In this document: one piece after another, positions 1 to 8,654 of the stretch
How positions within the stretch are numbered: position 1 is the stretch's first letter
Layout: each line of letters starts with the position of its first letter
Assembly (NCBI GenBank): GCA_017308595.1
Contig: JAFKER010000007.1
Coordinates: 393,227-457,226 of the forward strand
Direction of reading: 5' to 3'
Length of the DNA: 64,000 bases
Origin: Afipia sp.
Lineage (GTDB): Bacteria; Pseudomonadota; Alphaproteobacteria; Rhizobiales; Xanthobacteraceae
Made by a program: the position numbers and the translations under genes
The notes under the pieces: model-generated
The model's input: the letters and a program-made list of their open reading frames with translations, nothing else
Database searches by the model: none
Told to the model about the DNA's origin: nothing

Positions 1-413
1 GGCCCAAGGCAGGTGCCGGGCAAGGGTCTGTAGCAGAAAAATTGGCAGTCTGATGTGACGGCTGCCAAAAAATCGGTCTCATCATTAACCGTGGGGCGGG
101 GCGCATGGCGCGGCCCTGTCCGCCCGTTGTCAGCAGTCCGGACGCGATGCTGCTAGTGCTTTGATAATTAACAATTTATTCAAACTTTGATCTTGAGATG
201 ACGCTTCGTACTGCGTCAGATTTTTCCTCATGCGCGTTTGGTCGCGACGTGGAATCCGGATCGCGATCACCGCGCTCAACAGAGTGGGTGCGAGCGCGTT
301 CGACAAAAACCGGTATGCCACTGTTTGCCGATCGCCTCCGCCATCTTGTTTGGCCGCGTTTTCTGCGACGAACCCGAAGCCCGGGCCGCCGGAAAACGCC
401 TAAGGAGGTTCTG
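1..413. other. Gene-poor leader before usg
   Basis: I see no convincing coding region here. The open frames on both strands are short, lack ribosome binding sites and overlap each other. The stretch around 160-195 is AT-rich and could hold a promoter for the following gene, but no clean -35/-10 pair stands out. A small hairpin at 199-218 is listed separately. Confidence 0.5.
199..226 (+). terminator. Possible weak rho-independent terminator
   Basis: A 6-bp stem (TGACGC / GCGTCA) at 199-218 is followed by GATTTTTCC. It would end a plus-strand transcript entering from the left edge. The stem is short, so the call is tentative. Confidence 0.3.
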
Positions 414-713
414 ATGGTCTCGAACGCGACCGTTCCTCAGGGCAACGTCTCCGAGGACTTCAAGCGGCAACTCGCCGGTTACGGCCTGACCACGGCCGAA
501 ATTCTCTACCGGCGCCCCGATCACCGCTGGCTGCTGCAATCCTATGTCTGGCAGAACTACGATCTGTTCCCGGCCTTTCCGGCGCTGAAGGATTTTCTCG
601 CGTTCTGGCAGGAAAAGCTGGAAGGGCCGCTGGTGTCGGTCACGGTCGCGCATTCCAAGCTGATCAAACCGGCCGAGATCAAGGCCATCGACGGCGTCTT
701 CCGGCTGCATTGA
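414..713 (+). CDS. usg: Usg family protein
   Basis: This 99-residue protein resembles Usg, a small protein found in alphaproteobacteria and first noted as an open frame near the trp genes; its biochemical role is unknown. The start is fixed by a strong TAAGGAGG ending 3 bases before ATG 414; the longer upstream frame reading has no such signal. The sequence is rich in aromatic residues in its middle (tryptophans and tyrosines around residues 30-55), as in the family, with no signal peptide or membrane segment, so it is probably cytoplasmic. No trp gene is visible in the window, so the trp link cannot be tested here. Family assignment is from recognition of the overall sequence. Confidence 0.75.
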   Translation: MVSNATVPQGNVSEDFKRQLAGYGLTTAEILYRRPDHRWLLQSYVWQNYDLFPAFPALKDFLAFWQEKLEGPLVSVTVAHSKLIKPAEIKAIDGVFRLH

Positions 714-718
714 ACAGC

Positions 719-814
719 GTCATTCCGGGATGCGCCACAGGCGCAGACCCGGAATCCGATGCGCGTGCCGGGAGATTCCGGGTTCGCTCGCGGTGCTCGC
801 GCCCCGGAATGACG
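719..814. repeat. Palindromic intergenic repeat, family A
   Basis: The unit starts GTCATTCCGGGATGCGCC and ends CGCGCCCCGGAATGAC, the ends being complementary, with an internal inverted stretch ('GACCCGGAATCC' against 'GGGAGATTCCGGGTTC'). A related copy lies at 44182-44287. It sits just after the usg stop and would fold as a long hairpin in RNA. Such elements are common between genes in Bradyrhizobium relatives. Confidence 0.75.
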
Positions 815-901
815 GTTGGGACCGGATTGTCCGGCAGCTTGCCAGTGGCTAACCTTCTCCGGGCATGCCGCGTCCTTGAGGCGGCGGCAAGGGAGGCGTT
901 C

Positions 902-1489
902 ATGGCTCAGCAGAAGTCGGCTAAAACAAAATCGGCCAAACCGAAATCGACCAAACCGCAATCGACAAAGGCCCGATCGGCGCAGCGCATTGCGGGGGTG
1001 AAAAAATCCGCGCCGCGCAAGAAGGCGGCAGCATCCGCCTCCCGCACGAAGTCCCCCAAGGCGCGTGCTTCGTCAGCGCGGCCTGCCGCAAAAGCAGTGC
1101 GTCCGAAACAGCGTTTCGTGGTCAGCCATCATCGCGAAGAGGACTTCAAGGCCGACGGCCTGCGCGCCTATGCCCAGTATCGTGATCTTGGCATCGCCAA
1201 GGGCACGCACGGCCTTGCGCGGGCGCATGTCATCCGGCTGATCGGTCCGTGCAATCCGCAGGAAGTCTCAAAGCTTCATCTGCACGATATCGAATTCCAG
1301 ATGGTTTACGTCCTCAAGGGATGGGTGAAGACCTATCTGGAGGGGCAGGGCGAAATCCTGATGCGCGAGGGCAGTTGCTGGACGCAGCCTCCGCGTATCA
1401 GGCATCTGATCCGCGATTATTCCGACGAGTGCGAACTTCTGGAAGTGATCCTGCCTGCCGATTTCGAGACGGTGGAGTTGACGGCGTAG
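902..1489 (+). CDS. Cupin-domain protein with Lys/Ala-rich N-terminal tail
   Basis: The 195-residue protein has two parts. Residues 1-70 are a basic, repetitive, probably disordered tail of KSAK / KPKST / KPQST units. Residues ~105-190 form a single cupin barrel with HLHDIEFQMVYVLKGWVK carrying the first-motif histidines and a second-motif histidine in PPRIRHLI. Small cupins bind a metal or small ligand; the substrate here is unknown. ATG 902 is chosen because GGGAGGCG lies just before it, and the longer frame from 710 runs through repeat family A. The tail resembles histone H1-like nucleic-acid-binding tails, but this is only a compositional comparison. It is followed by a terminator shared with the convergent SDR gene. 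Confidence 0.75.
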   Translation: MAQQKSAKTKSAKPKSTKPQSTKARSAQRIAGVKKSAPRKKAAASASRTKSPKARASSARPAAKAVRPKQRFVVSHHREEDFKADGLRAYAQYRDLGIAKGTHGLARAHVIRLIGPCNPQEVSKLHLHDIEFQMVYVLKGWVKTYLEGQGEILMREGSCWTQPPRIRHLIRDYSDECELLEVILPADFETVELTA

Positions 1490-1521
1490 ATCGCTGCGTC
1501 GAGTGGATAGAAGCGCAAATT

Positions 1522-1550
1522 GGCGTCAGCGGAATTGAGCCGCTGACGCC
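1522..1550. terminator. Bidirectional terminator between cupin gene and SDR
   Basis: A perfect 11-bp stem GGCGTCAGCGG / CCGCTGACGCC with a 7-base loop lies between two convergent genes. Flanking tracts are only weakly T-rich on both sides. Confidence 0.6.
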
Positions 1551-1556
1551 TGTTCG

Positions 1557-2309
1557 TCACCCTCGTCCGACAAACGGCATCTTGGTTGCCATGATGTTGA
1601 GGAACAGCGCGTTGGCGTCGAGCGACCGCGTGGCCATGAACACGATGGCGTCGGCGACGTTCTGCACATCCATGCGCGGTTCGACCATGGTATCGCCGCG
1701 CGGCTGAAGCACGCCGTTGGCCATGCGTTCGGTCATCTCGGATGCGGCGTTGCCGATATCGATCTGGCCGCAGGCGATGTCATAGGCGCGGCCGTCGAGC
1801 GCGGTGGCGCGGGTGAGGCCGCTGATCGCGTGCTTGGTCGCGGTGTAGGGCGAGGAGAACGGGCGCGGCGCATAGGCCGAGATCGAGCCGTTGTTGATGA
1901 TACGTCCGCCGCGCGGCGTCTGGTTCTTCATGATCCGGAACGCATGCTGCGTACACAGGAACGGCGCGGTGAGGTTGGTCGCGACCGTGGTCTGCCACTG
2001 CTGCAGGCTGAGATCTTCCAGCGGCACAGGCGGCGTGCCGACGCCGGCGTTGTTGAACAGAACGTCGAGGCGGCCGAACACCTCCATAGTCTTGGCGAAC
2101 AGCGCGTCGATCGAGGCCGGATCGGTCATGTCGCTCGGCACCACAAGGCTCTTGCCGAAATCCGTGCCGAGCTTTGCGGTTTCTTCGAGCGCGTCCTTGC
2201 GCCGTCCAGCCAGCACCACCGCGAAGCCGGTCTTCATCAGCGCCAGCGCGGAGGCGCGTCCGATTCCAGAACCTGCGCCGGTAACGATTGCGACTTTAAG
2301 TGCAGACAT
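1557..2309 (-). CDS. Short-chain dehydrogenase/reductase
   Basis: A classical SDR of 250 residues, the usual length. The NAD(P)-binding TGAGSGIG is at residues 10-17, NNAG at 86-89, and the catalytic set is Ser142 or Ser144, Tyr155 and Lys159 (YTATK). Arg36-Arg37 just after the second strand suggests NADP preference (inference). The start has GGAGAAGGAA immediately upstream. It would catalyse NAD(P)-dependent oxidation or reduction of an alcohol/ketone in the cytoplasm; the substrate cannot be told from sequence. It stands alone, facing the cupin gene, with a palindromic repeat in its upstream region. Confidence 0.9.
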   Translation of the reverse strand: MSALKVAIVTGAGSGIGRASALALMKTGFAVVLAGRRKDALEETAKLGTDFGKSLVVPSDMTDPASIDALFAKTMEVFGRLDVLFNNAGVGTPPVPLEDLSLQQWQTTVATNLTAPFLCTQHAFRIMKNQTPRGGRIINNGSISAYAPRPFSSPYTATKHAISGLTRATALDGRAYDIACGQIDIGNAASEMTERMANGVLQPRGDTMVEPRMDVQNVADAIVFMATRSLDANALFLNIMATKMPFVGRG

Positions 2310-2352
2310 TTCCTTCTCCCTTTGTTTTCTTGTTTGGTATTGAACTCCCGAT

Positions 2353-2471
2353 CGTCATTGCGAGGAGCGAGGCGACGAAGCGATCCATTTTGTGTGGTTT
2401 GTTGGGATGGATTGTTTCGCGGAATTTATGACCGGGCGGCGCAAGCGCCGGCCCGTTCGCTCGCAATGACG
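2353..2471. repeat. Palindromic intergenic repeat, family D
   Basis: Begins CGTCATTGCGAGGAGCGAGG and ends TCGCTCGCAATGACG, the reverse complement of the start, with internal GCGATCCA-type motifs. A second copy lies at 19357-19474. Confidence 0.75.
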
Positions 2472-2476
2472 AAAAT

Positions 2477-3223
2477 CTATTTCACATTTCCATAAGGTGG
2501 GCGGGGAATATTCTGATGCGCGGCGCGCAGCGCCGCAGACCAGCGCGAACGCAGATCGTGGAAATACGGCTCGCCGGCCTCGATGCGATAATCGAGATAG
2601 GCGTCCAGCGCGTCAGGCCGCACCAGAAGAATGTCGATCGGCATGCCGACGCCGAGATTGGAGCGCATCGTCGAATCCATCGAGACAAGGCCGACCTTGA
2701 GAGCGTCATAGAGATCGACGTCATAGGAGATCGCACGGTCCAGGACCGGCTTGCCGTATTTGTGTTCACCGATCTGCAGGTAAGGCGTGTCGGTGGTGCA
2801 TTCGATGAAATTGCCTGCGGTGTAGATCATGAACAGACGCATCCGCGCGCCCTTGATCTGGCCGCCGAACAGGAACGACACGTCGAATGAAATATCTTCG
2901 GCGCGCAGCGCGCTGCCTTCCAGCGCATGAACGCTGCGGATGGCGCGGCCGATGCGTTGCGCGGCCTGAAACATCGTCGGCGCGTTCATCAGCGTTTCGC
3001 GCTCGCCGGTCTCCGGATTTTCCAGCCCTTCATTCAGGGTGGAGATCACGGACTGGGTGATGGCGAGGTTGCCTGCGGTGGCGATCGCCATGATGCGCTC
3101 GCCGGGGTCCTTGAAGATGTGCAGCTTGCGGAAGGTCGAGATGTTATCGAGACCCGCATTGGTGCGGGTGTCGGCCATCATCACAAGACCGTCACGAACG
3201 AGGATTCCGCAGCAATAGGTCAT
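2477..3223 (-). CDS. anbu: Anbu, proteasome-like peptidase (bacterial proteasome homologue)
   Basis: Anbu proteins are N-terminal-nucleophile hydrolases of the proteasome beta / HslV fold that form open-ring assemblies. Starting at Met 3223 (GGGAGA upstream) the protein begins Met-Thr-Tyr, so Met removal exposes Thr2 as the nucleophile; Asp18 (MADTRTNAG) and Lys33 (STFRKLHIF) complete the expected site. At 248 residues it fits the family. The longer start at 3244 would bury the threonine and is rejected. It closes a minus-strand cluster with transglutaminase, alpha-E and ATP-grasp genes, the association known for Anbu. The cluster is proposed to make and process a modified peptide, but the product is not established. 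No partner ATPase is visible. Confidence 0.88.
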   Translation of the reverse strand: MTYCCGILVRDGLVMMADTRTNAGLDNISTFRKLHIFKDPGERIMAIATAGNLAITQSVISTLNEGLENPETGERETLMNAPTMFQAAQRIGRAIRSVHALEGSALRAEDISFDVSFLFGGQIKGARMRLFMIYTAGNFIECTTDTPYLQIGEHKYGKPVLDRAISYDVDLYDALKVGLVSMDSTMRSNLGVGMPIDILLVRPDALDAYLDYRIEAGEPYFHDLRSRWSAALRAAHQNIPRPPYGNVK

Positions 3224-3281
3224 TCCATTCTCCCGAGCGCGCATTTCTACGCGGCTGGAAGGGACGGGGCAACTCGCGAAA

Positions 3282-4106
3282 TCAGCTTTGGCTCTGCCGT
3301 CCGGCCTGATCGACCCGCACCGCGACTTCCAGTGTCTCCGTGCCGCCGCCGTAGCGGGTGCCCCGTGCCGGCGCGGCGCTCAGATAATCCAGCCCGACCG
3401 CGACGCGGACATGGGCTTCGGTGGTGCAGATGGCATTGGCGGCGTCGAAGCCGACCCAACCGAGCTTCTCGACAAAGGCTTCGGCCCAGGCGTGGCCTGC
3501 GTCCTGCGCCACCATGCCGTCGGAGCGCAGCAGGTGGCCGGACACATACCGGGCCGGGACGCCCGCGCTGCGCGCGCAGGCGATAAAGATATGCGCGTAA
3601 TCCTGGCAAACGCCGCGCTTGAGCGCGAAGGCCTCCACCGCCGCCGTGCCGCTGTTGGTCGGATCGGTGTCGAATGTCATGTGATCGTTGATCTGCAGCA
3701 TCAACGCATGAAGGAAGCCCAGCGTGTCGCCGGACGCTTCAAGATACAGATCGCTGGCGAACTTCGCCATCGCAGCATTGACCTCAGTCAGCGGCGTGGA
3801 GCGCAGGAACAGGCTCGGAGGAAACCGCTCGTCGGTGCCGCGCAGCACGCCACCGGTGTCGTGGGTCTCGATCAGCCCTTCGACATGAATGGTCAGGTCC
3901 GAGAGTGCGCCGTGCGTGAGGACATGCGTGACATTGCCGAACGCGTCCTCGTGCACGTCGAGGCGTGAATCGGTCGAAACGTCGATCTGCCAGTCGGCGA
4001 CATATTGCCCGTCGTGGCTGCCCGGCGTCATGCGCAAGATCTGGATCACGCCGGTGGCCGGCGGCTCGTAACGGTAGGTGGTGGTGTGGGCGATTTTCAG
4101 GCGCAT
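3282..4106 (-). CDS. Transglutaminase-like cysteine protein of the Anbu cluster
   Basis: The 274-residue protein has the two-part layout of this family: an N-terminal beta region (residues 1-90, opening MRLKIAHTTTYRYEPP) and a transglutaminase core with catalytic Cys167 (RGVCQDYAH), His205 (DAGHAWAEA) and Asp221 (GFDAAN). There is no signal peptide, so it is likely cytoplasmic. In the Anbu cluster it is expected to hydrolyse or transfer an amide/isopeptide bond made by the ATP-grasp partner; this is inferred from context. It ends 58 bases before the Anbu start and is separated from alpha-E by a 218-base gap filled largely by a palindromic repeat. Confidence 0.88.
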   Translation of the reverse strand: MRLKIAHTTTYRYEPPATGVIQILRMTPGSHDGQYVADWQIDVSTDSRLDVHEDAFGNVTHVLTHGALSDLTIHVEGLIETHDTGGVLRGTDERFPPSLFLRSTPLTEVNAAMAKFASDLYLEASGDTLGFLHALMLQINDHMTFDTDPTNSGTAAVEAFALKRGVCQDYAHIFIACARSAGVPARYVSGHLLRSDGMVAQDAGHAWAEAFVEKLGWVGFDAANAICTTEAHVRVAVGLDYLSAAPARGTRYGGGTETLEVAVRVDQAGRQSQS

Positions 4107-4182
4107 GGCGTTTCTTGAGTTTTGTTCAACCTTGCGGGCGCGTATAGCACGATTATGGCAGTCGCGCGGATGAACTTTGTCT

Positions 4183-4295
4183 CGTCATCCTGAGGTGTGA
4201 GCACTTGCGAGCCTCGAAGGATGAGAGGCCACGATGTTGCCGCACCGTCGCCCTGCGAGGCACGCCAGAAAGTGGGCGTGCACTTCAGGGTGACG
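4183..4295. repeat. Palindromic intergenic repeat, family C
   Basis: Starts CGTCATCCTGAGGTGTGAGC with an internal GAGCCTCGAAGGATGAG, and closes with CACTTCAGGGTGACG. A better-preserved family C copy is at 21715-21830. It splits the Anbu cluster between alpha-E and the transglutaminase gene, so a long hairpin would form inside any single transcript. Confidence 0.7.
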
Positions 4296-4324
4296 GCAAT
4301 ACCTTCCGGGAGCGGAAAACATCA

Positions 4325-5269
4325 TCAGATCAAATACTGTTTCGAAATGGTATCCCCCAGCCGGGCGTTGTCCGCAATGAACTCCTGGATGAATTCATGC
4401 AGGCCGCGCTGGAACAGGTCGTCCATGTTGCTGTGATCGAGCCGATTGCGGACACCGCGCGCATGCCGCTGCGCCGCGCCCTGACGGCCATAGGCGACGC
4501 CGATCTGGTCGAGATTGCGCACGAGATTGCCGTAACAACTTGCCAGCGAGCGCGGCAGCGACTCGTTGAGGATCAGAAGGTCGGCGATCAGCCACGGTTT
4601 GAGCGTTTCGCGGTAGACCCAGTGATAGGCGGTGAGCGCGGAGACCGAACGCAGGATCGAGGTCCACTGATAGTAGTCGAGCGGGCCGCCGACATGCTCT
4701 TCTTCCGGCAGAAGTACATGATACTTCACATCGAGGATGCGCGCGGTGTTGTCGGCGCGCTCCAGATGCAGGCCGAGCCGCGAGAACCAGTAGGCGTCGT
4801 TGCGCAGCATGGTCCGGTAGGCGGAGCCGTCGAAGCGCAGCGATGTTTCCTGCACGAAACGCAGGAACTTCGTCAGTTCGTCACGCGTGGTCGCCCCGCG
4901 CGGCCATGAGGCGTGCAACTCGATCCACGCGCTGTTGATGGTGTCCCACATCTCGCTGGTCAGCGCGGTGCGCACCGAGCGCGAATTGAGCCGCGCGTTC
5001 TCGATGCAGTTGCGGATCGAAGACGGGTTGTCGGGCGAGAAGGCGATGAAATCGACGACTGTGCGCTCGTTGGCTTCCTCGTGGTGCTGGTGAAAAATCT
5101 CGTCGATGCCCGCGGTGAGCAGCGCGGATTCCCATTCGTTGCTCTTGCCGACATAGGCATCCGGCAATGCGGTGGCGCGGAGCGTCGCCTCGATGGTGCG
5201 CGCGAGATATTCCGCGCGTTCGACGTAGCGGGCCAGCCAGTACAGACTTTCAGCGGTGCGCGACAGCAT
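4325..5269 (-). CDS. Alpha-E domain protein
   Basis: A 314-residue, largely helical protein of the alpha-E family, opening MLSRTAESLYWLARYVERAE, the family's characteristic N-terminus. It occurs almost always beside an ATP-grasp and a transglutaminase gene, as here. Its own biochemical role is not known; it is thought to be a partner of the ATP-grasp enzyme. Its start lies 3 bases after the ATP-grasp stop (TAA CAC ATG), so translation is probably coupled. No membrane segment or signal is visible. Confidence 0.88.
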   Translation of the reverse strand: MLSRTAESLYWLARYVERAEYLARTIEATLRATALPDAYVGKSNEWESALLTAGIDEIFHQHHEEANERTVVDFIAFSPDNPSSIRNCIENARLNSRSVRTALTSEMWDTINSAWIELHASWPRGATTRDELTKFLRFVQETSLRFDGSAYRTMLRNDAYWFSRLGLHLERADNTARILDVKYHVLLPEEEHVGGPLDYYQWTSILRSVSALTAYHWVYRETLKPWLIADLLILNESLPRSLASCYGNLVRNLDQIGVAYGRQGAAQRHARGVRNRLDHSNMDDLFQRGLHEFIQEFIADNARLGDTISKQYLI

Positions 5270-5272
5270 GTG

Positions 5273-6688
5273 TTACTCGAGTATCCAGGTGTCTTTGGTG
5301 CCGCCGCCCTGGCTGGAATTGACCACGAGCGAACCTTCTTTCAATGCGACGCGGGTCAGTCCGCCCGGAACGACGGTGACGTGGTCCTTGCCGGTCAGCA
5401 CGAACGGGCGCAGATCGACATGCCGCGGGGCGAGGCCCTTCTCCGTGCAGGTGGGGCAGGTGGAGAGCGCCAGCGTCGGCTGGGCGATGAAGCCTTCCGG
5501 CTCCTTCTTCAGTTTGGCGCGGAAGGATTCGATCTGTTCTTTGGTGGCGGCGGGACCGATCAGCATGCCGTAACCGCCGGAGCCGTGGACTTCCTTGACC
5601 ACGAGGTCTTTCAGGTTGTCGAGCACGTATTTGAGATCGTCCGCTTCGCGGCAGCGATAGGTCGGGACGTTCTTCAGGATCGGCTCCTCGCCGAGGTAGA
5701 ACTTCACGATATCCGGCATGTAGCTGTAGACCGCCTTGTCGTCGGCGATGCCGGTGCCGACGGCATTCGCCAGCGTGATGTTGCCGGCCATGTAGGCCGA
5801 CATCAGGCCCGGCACGCCGAGCACGGAATCGGGGCGGAAGGTGAGCGGATCGAGGAAGTCGTCATCGACGCGGCGGTAGATCACGTCGACACGTTTCAGT
5901 CCCTCGGTGGTGCGCATGAAGACTTCATCGTTTTTCACGATGAGGTCGCGCCCTTCCACGAGTTCGACGCCGAGTTTGTCGGCGAGGAATGAATGCTCGT
6001 AATAGGCCGAGTTGTAGATGCCGGGCGTCAGCAGGGCGACCGTCGGTTCGGCTTTCGAAGTCGCGGGTGCGACCGAGCGCAGCGCGGCCAGAAGTTCGTC
6101 CGGATAGTTCTCCACGGGCGCCACACGATGCCGCGCAAACAGATCCGGAAACAGCCGCATCATGATTTCGCGATTTTCCAGCATGTAGGATACGCCGGAC
6201 GGCGTGCGCGCATTGTCTTCCAGCACGTAGAAGTTTTCATCGTCGACGCGGACGATGTCGATTCCCGCGATATGGACATAGACGTCGTGCGGCACATCCT
6301 GGCCGTTCATCTCGGGCCGGAACACCGGGTTCTGGAAGATCAGGTCGTCGGGGACGATCTTGGCCCGGAGAATGTCGCGGCTGTGATAGATGTCGCTCAG
6401 GAACATATTGAGCGCCTTGACGCGCTGCTTCAGTCCCTTTTCGAGCTGCGTCCATTCCTTGCCCGACAGGATCCGGGGGATCACATCGAACGGGATCAGC
6501 CGTTCGGTGGACTCGGCCTCGCCATAGACCGCGAAGGTGATGCCGATGCGCCGGAACAGCAGTTCGGCTTCCTGACGGCGATACTCCAACGCGTCCGGAG
6601 GGGTCTCCTTCAGCCAGAGGGAGAGTTCGTGGTAGGCGGAGCGCAGGGCGCCGCCCGGCCCGTTCATTTCATCGAAGGCAACTGACAT
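5273..6688 (-). CDS. Circularly permuted ATP-grasp type 2 protein
   Basis: First gene of the Anbu cluster, 471 residues from Met 6688. The family forms amide bonds using ATP, with an acyl-phosphate intermediate and a permuted ATP-grasp fold. Recognisable blocks are RRIGITFAVYGE near the N-terminus, EDNARTPSGVSYMLENR in the middle, VKEVHGSGGYGMLIGPAA (glycine-rich ATP loop) and a C-terminal VVNSSQGGGTKDTWILE. The start could instead be Met 6706 (six residues more); neither has a strong ribosome site, and I prefer 6688 because family members usually begin near the AFDEMNGPGG block. Next gene is alpha-E, 3 bases downstream. Confidence 0.88.
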   Translation of the reverse strand: MSVAFDEMNGPGGALRSAYHELSLWLKETPPDALEYRRQEAELLFRRIGITFAVYGEAESTERLIPFDVIPRILSGKEWTQLEKGLKQRVKALNMFLSDIYHSRDILRAKIVPDDLIFQNPVFRPEMNGQDVPHDVYVHIAGIDIVRVDDENFYVLEDNARTPSGVSYMLENREIMMRLFPDLFARHRVAPVENYPDELLAALRSVAPATSKAEPTVALLTPGIYNSAYYEHSFLADKLGVELVEGRDLIVKNDEVFMRTTEGLKRVDVIYRRVDDDFLDPLTFRPDSVLGVPGLMSAYMAGNITLANAVGTGIADDKAVYSYMPDIVKFYLGEEPILKNVPTYRCREADDLKYVLDNLKDLVVKEVHGSGGYGMLIGPAATKEQIESFRAKLKKEPEGFIAQPTLALSTCPTCTEKGLAPRHVDLRPFVLTGKDHVTVVPGGLTRVALKEGSLVVNSSQGGGTKDTWILE

Positions 6689-6937
6689 AAACCAGAACGC
6701 TTCCATCTTCTAACGGGGAGAATGATCCGCCGTTCAAAGGATGGTAGCAAGGGTTGGGCCAGCGCGATATGCATTGAAGGCGGGCAATTGGCGCGATCTA
6801 GCGTCGCGCTGCCTGAAAAACGGGCTGACTGCTGCCCAGTCATGCAGCAAAAGTGCGTGACTTCAATGCGTTGCCTGCGCCAAGGATGATGGCGTAGCAG
6901 TGGTGACCCGGAGTTCCGGGGCAGGAGGAGAGTTGAG

Positions 6938-7672
6938 ATGACTGAGATCGTCACCGCCGGCATTCTCGTGATCGGCGATGAAATCCTGTCCGGGCGCACC
7001 AAGGACAAGAACATCGGCTTCATCGCCGAGTACCTGACCAATATCGGCATCGACCTGAAGGAAGTCCGGGTCGTCGCCGACGAAGAGGATGCCATTGTTT
7101 ATGCGCTGGACTCACTGCGTCAGCGCTACACCTATGTCTTCACCACCGGCGGCATCGGCCCGACCCACGACGATATTACCGCCGATAGCGTGGCCAAGGC
7201 GTTCGGGGTGAAAATCGATCACCACCCGGAGGTTGTAGCTCGCTTCCAGGAGCGGTTTGGCGCCGACCTGAACGAGGCCCGGCTGCGGATGGCCCGCATT
7301 CCCGACGGGGCGGAACTGATTTCCAGCGCCACGATCCTCGCGCCCGGCTTCAAGATCGGCAATGTCATCGTGATGGCAGGGGTTCCCTCGATCATGCAGG
7401 CGATGATGGACATCGTCTCGCCGAAGCTGAAGTCCGGCGTGCGGATGCTGTCGGACTCGGTGCGGGCCAACGCGCGGGAAGGGGACATCGGCACGCCGCT
7501 GCGCGCCATTCAGGAGGCCCATCCCGACACCAGCATCGGCAGCTATCCATTCATGGACGAGAACGGCAAGCCGAACACCAATGTCGTGGTGCGTTCGCGC
7601 GACGAAGCCAAACTCAAGGCGGCGATGGTGCAGGTCGAGGCCATGCTGGCAAATCTGAAGGTCGTGAAGTAA
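6938..7672 (+). CDS. CinA N-terminal-type molybdopterin-binding domain protein
   Basis: The 244-residue protein has only the MoaB/Mog-like domain of CinA (COG1058), with AGILVIGDEILSGRTKDKN at residues 7-25 and TTGGIGPTHDDITADSV at 69-85. Full-length CinA has a further C-terminal NMN deamidase domain that is missing here, as in many alphaproteobacteria. Related domains bind molybdopterin or hydrolyse ADP-ribose; the substrate here is uncertain. A strong GGAGGAGAG precedes the ATG. The stop overlaps the start of the next gene (TAATG), so it heads a three-gene operon with a thioesterase and gpt. Confidence 0.85.
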   Translation: MTEIVTAGILVIGDEILSGRTKDKNIGFIAEYLTNIGIDLKEVRVVADEEDAIVYALDSLRQRYTYVFTTGGIGPTHDDITADSVAKAFGVKIDHHPEVVARFQERFGADLNEARLRMARIPDGAELISSATILAPGFKIGNVIVMAGVPSIMQAMMDIVSPKLKSGVRMLSDSVRANAREGDIGTPLRAIQEAHPDTSIGSYPFMDENGKPNTNVVVRSRDEAKLKAAMVQVEAMLANLKVVK

Positions 7673-8094
7673 TGGCCGAGCGATTTTTCGAGGCCATCGC
7701 CGCGGGAAAGCTTCCACCGCCGGAATGCGCCAAGACGCTGGGCCTCGATATCATCGCCTACGATCTCGATGCACACACCGTCGAACTGTCATTCGACGGC
7801 AAGCCCGAGTTCGCAAATCCGATCGGGATCGTGCAGGGTGGCTTCCTGTCCGCGATGCTCGATGACACGATGGGACTTGCTTCGGCCACTGCGATGAGTG
7901 TCGGCGAGTTCGCGCCGACGCTTGGCCTCAATGTGCAGTTTCATCGTCCGGCCAAGATCGGCAAGCTGACAGGCAAGGGCCGCATCACCATGCGCGGCAG
8001 GGAAATTTTCCATCTCGCCGCGGAGCTGTTTCAGGACGGCAAGCTGGTCGCGAGCGCAACCGCGACGGCGATGTTCCGGAAGATTGCATCGTAA
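7672..8094 (+). CDS. PaaI-type thioesterase (hotdog fold)
   Basis: A 140-residue hotdog-fold protein. The block [22 protein letters not shown] (around residues 44-65) carries the GG...D arrangement of PaaI/YbgC-like acyl-CoA thioesterases, where the Asp/Gln set activates water. It likely hydrolyses an acyl- or aryl-acyl-CoA thioester in the cytoplasm; the natural substrate is unknown. Start and upstream stop overlap in TAATG, so it is translationally coupled to the CinA-like gene; gpt follows after 13 bases. Confidence 0.85.
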   Translation: MAERFFEAIAAGKLPPPECAKTLGLDIIAYDLDAHTVELSFDGKPEFANPIGIVQGGFLSAMLDDTMGLASATAMSVGEFAPTLGLNVQFHRPAKIGKLTGKGRITMRGREIFHLAAELFQDGKLVASATATAMFRKIAS

Positions 8095-8107
8095 CGGAGA
8101 GGGCGCG

Positions 8108-8611
8108 ATGAGCGACGAAGCGCGAAAGCCATTTCCGGTATCCTGGGATCAATTCCATCGTGACGCGCGGGCGCTGGCGTGGCGGCTCAGCGGCGCTGGT
8201 CCGTTCGAGGCGATGGTCGCGGTGACGCGCGGCGGCCTCGTGCCTGCGGCGGTGATCGCGCGCGAACTCGGCATCCGCGTCATCGATACGCTGTGCGTGT
8301 CGAGCTACAGCCACACCTCGCAGGTCAGCGAGCCGACGGTGCTGAAGGGCATCTCGGATGCGGTCGGCCGGCTCGGCGCCGGCACCGGCAAGGGGCTGCT
8401 GGTGGTCGAAGACCTCGTGGACACCGGCAAGACCGCGCGCATCGTGCGCGATCTGGTGCCGCAGGCGCATATCGCCGCCGTCTATGCCAAGCCGATGGGC
8501 AAGCCGCTGGTCGATACCTTCATCACGGAAGTGTCGCAGGATACCTGGATATTCTTTCCGTGGGATACGGGACTGTCGTATCTGCCGCCGATCAAGGACG
8601 GTGCGGCGTAG
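8108..8611 (+). CDS. gpt: Xanthine phosphoribosyltransferase
   Basis: Transfers a phosphoribosyl group from PRPP to xanthine or guanine in purine salvage. The 167-residue protein is close to the E. coli Gpt length. The PRPP-binding motif [14 protein letters not shown] is at residues 97-110, and [19 protein letters not shown] at 39-57 forms the early PPi loop region typical of this type. ATG 8108 follows CGGAGAGGG; the frame can be extended upstream to 8084, but that would overlap the previous stop region without a better signal. Third gene of the 6938-8611 operon, followed by a terminator. Confidence 0.9.
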   Translation: MSDEARKPFPVSWDQFHRDARALAWRLSGAGPFEAMVAVTRGGLVPAAVIARELGIRVIDTLCVSSYSHTSQVSEPTVLKGISDAVGRLGAGTGKGLLVVEDLVDTGKTARIVRDLVPQAHIAAVYAKPMGKPLVDTFITEVSQDTWIFFPWDTGLSYLPPIKDGAA

Positions 8612-8620
8612 CTTTTCTCC

Positions 8621-8642
8621 CTCTCCCCGCAAGCGGGGAGAG
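8621..8642. terminator. Bidirectional terminator, CTCTCCCCGC hairpin
   Basis: A perfect 10-bp stem CTCTCCCCGC / GCGGGGAGAG with an AA loop between convergent gpt and the MetE-like gene. TTTTCTCC lies on its gpt side, so it works best for the minus-strand gene. This exact hairpin type recurs widely in rhizobial intergenic DNA. Confidence 0.65.
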
Positions 8643-8654
8643 ATGGAGAAGAAA

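Noticed and set aside
2486-2890. Plus-strand frames over the Anbu gene
   Set aside because: Mirror frames of the Anbu coding region; no ribosome sites.
4913-5992. A 359-residue plus-strand frame over the Anbu cluster
   Set aside because: Antisense to the alpha-E and ATP-grasp genes, whose motifs are intact.
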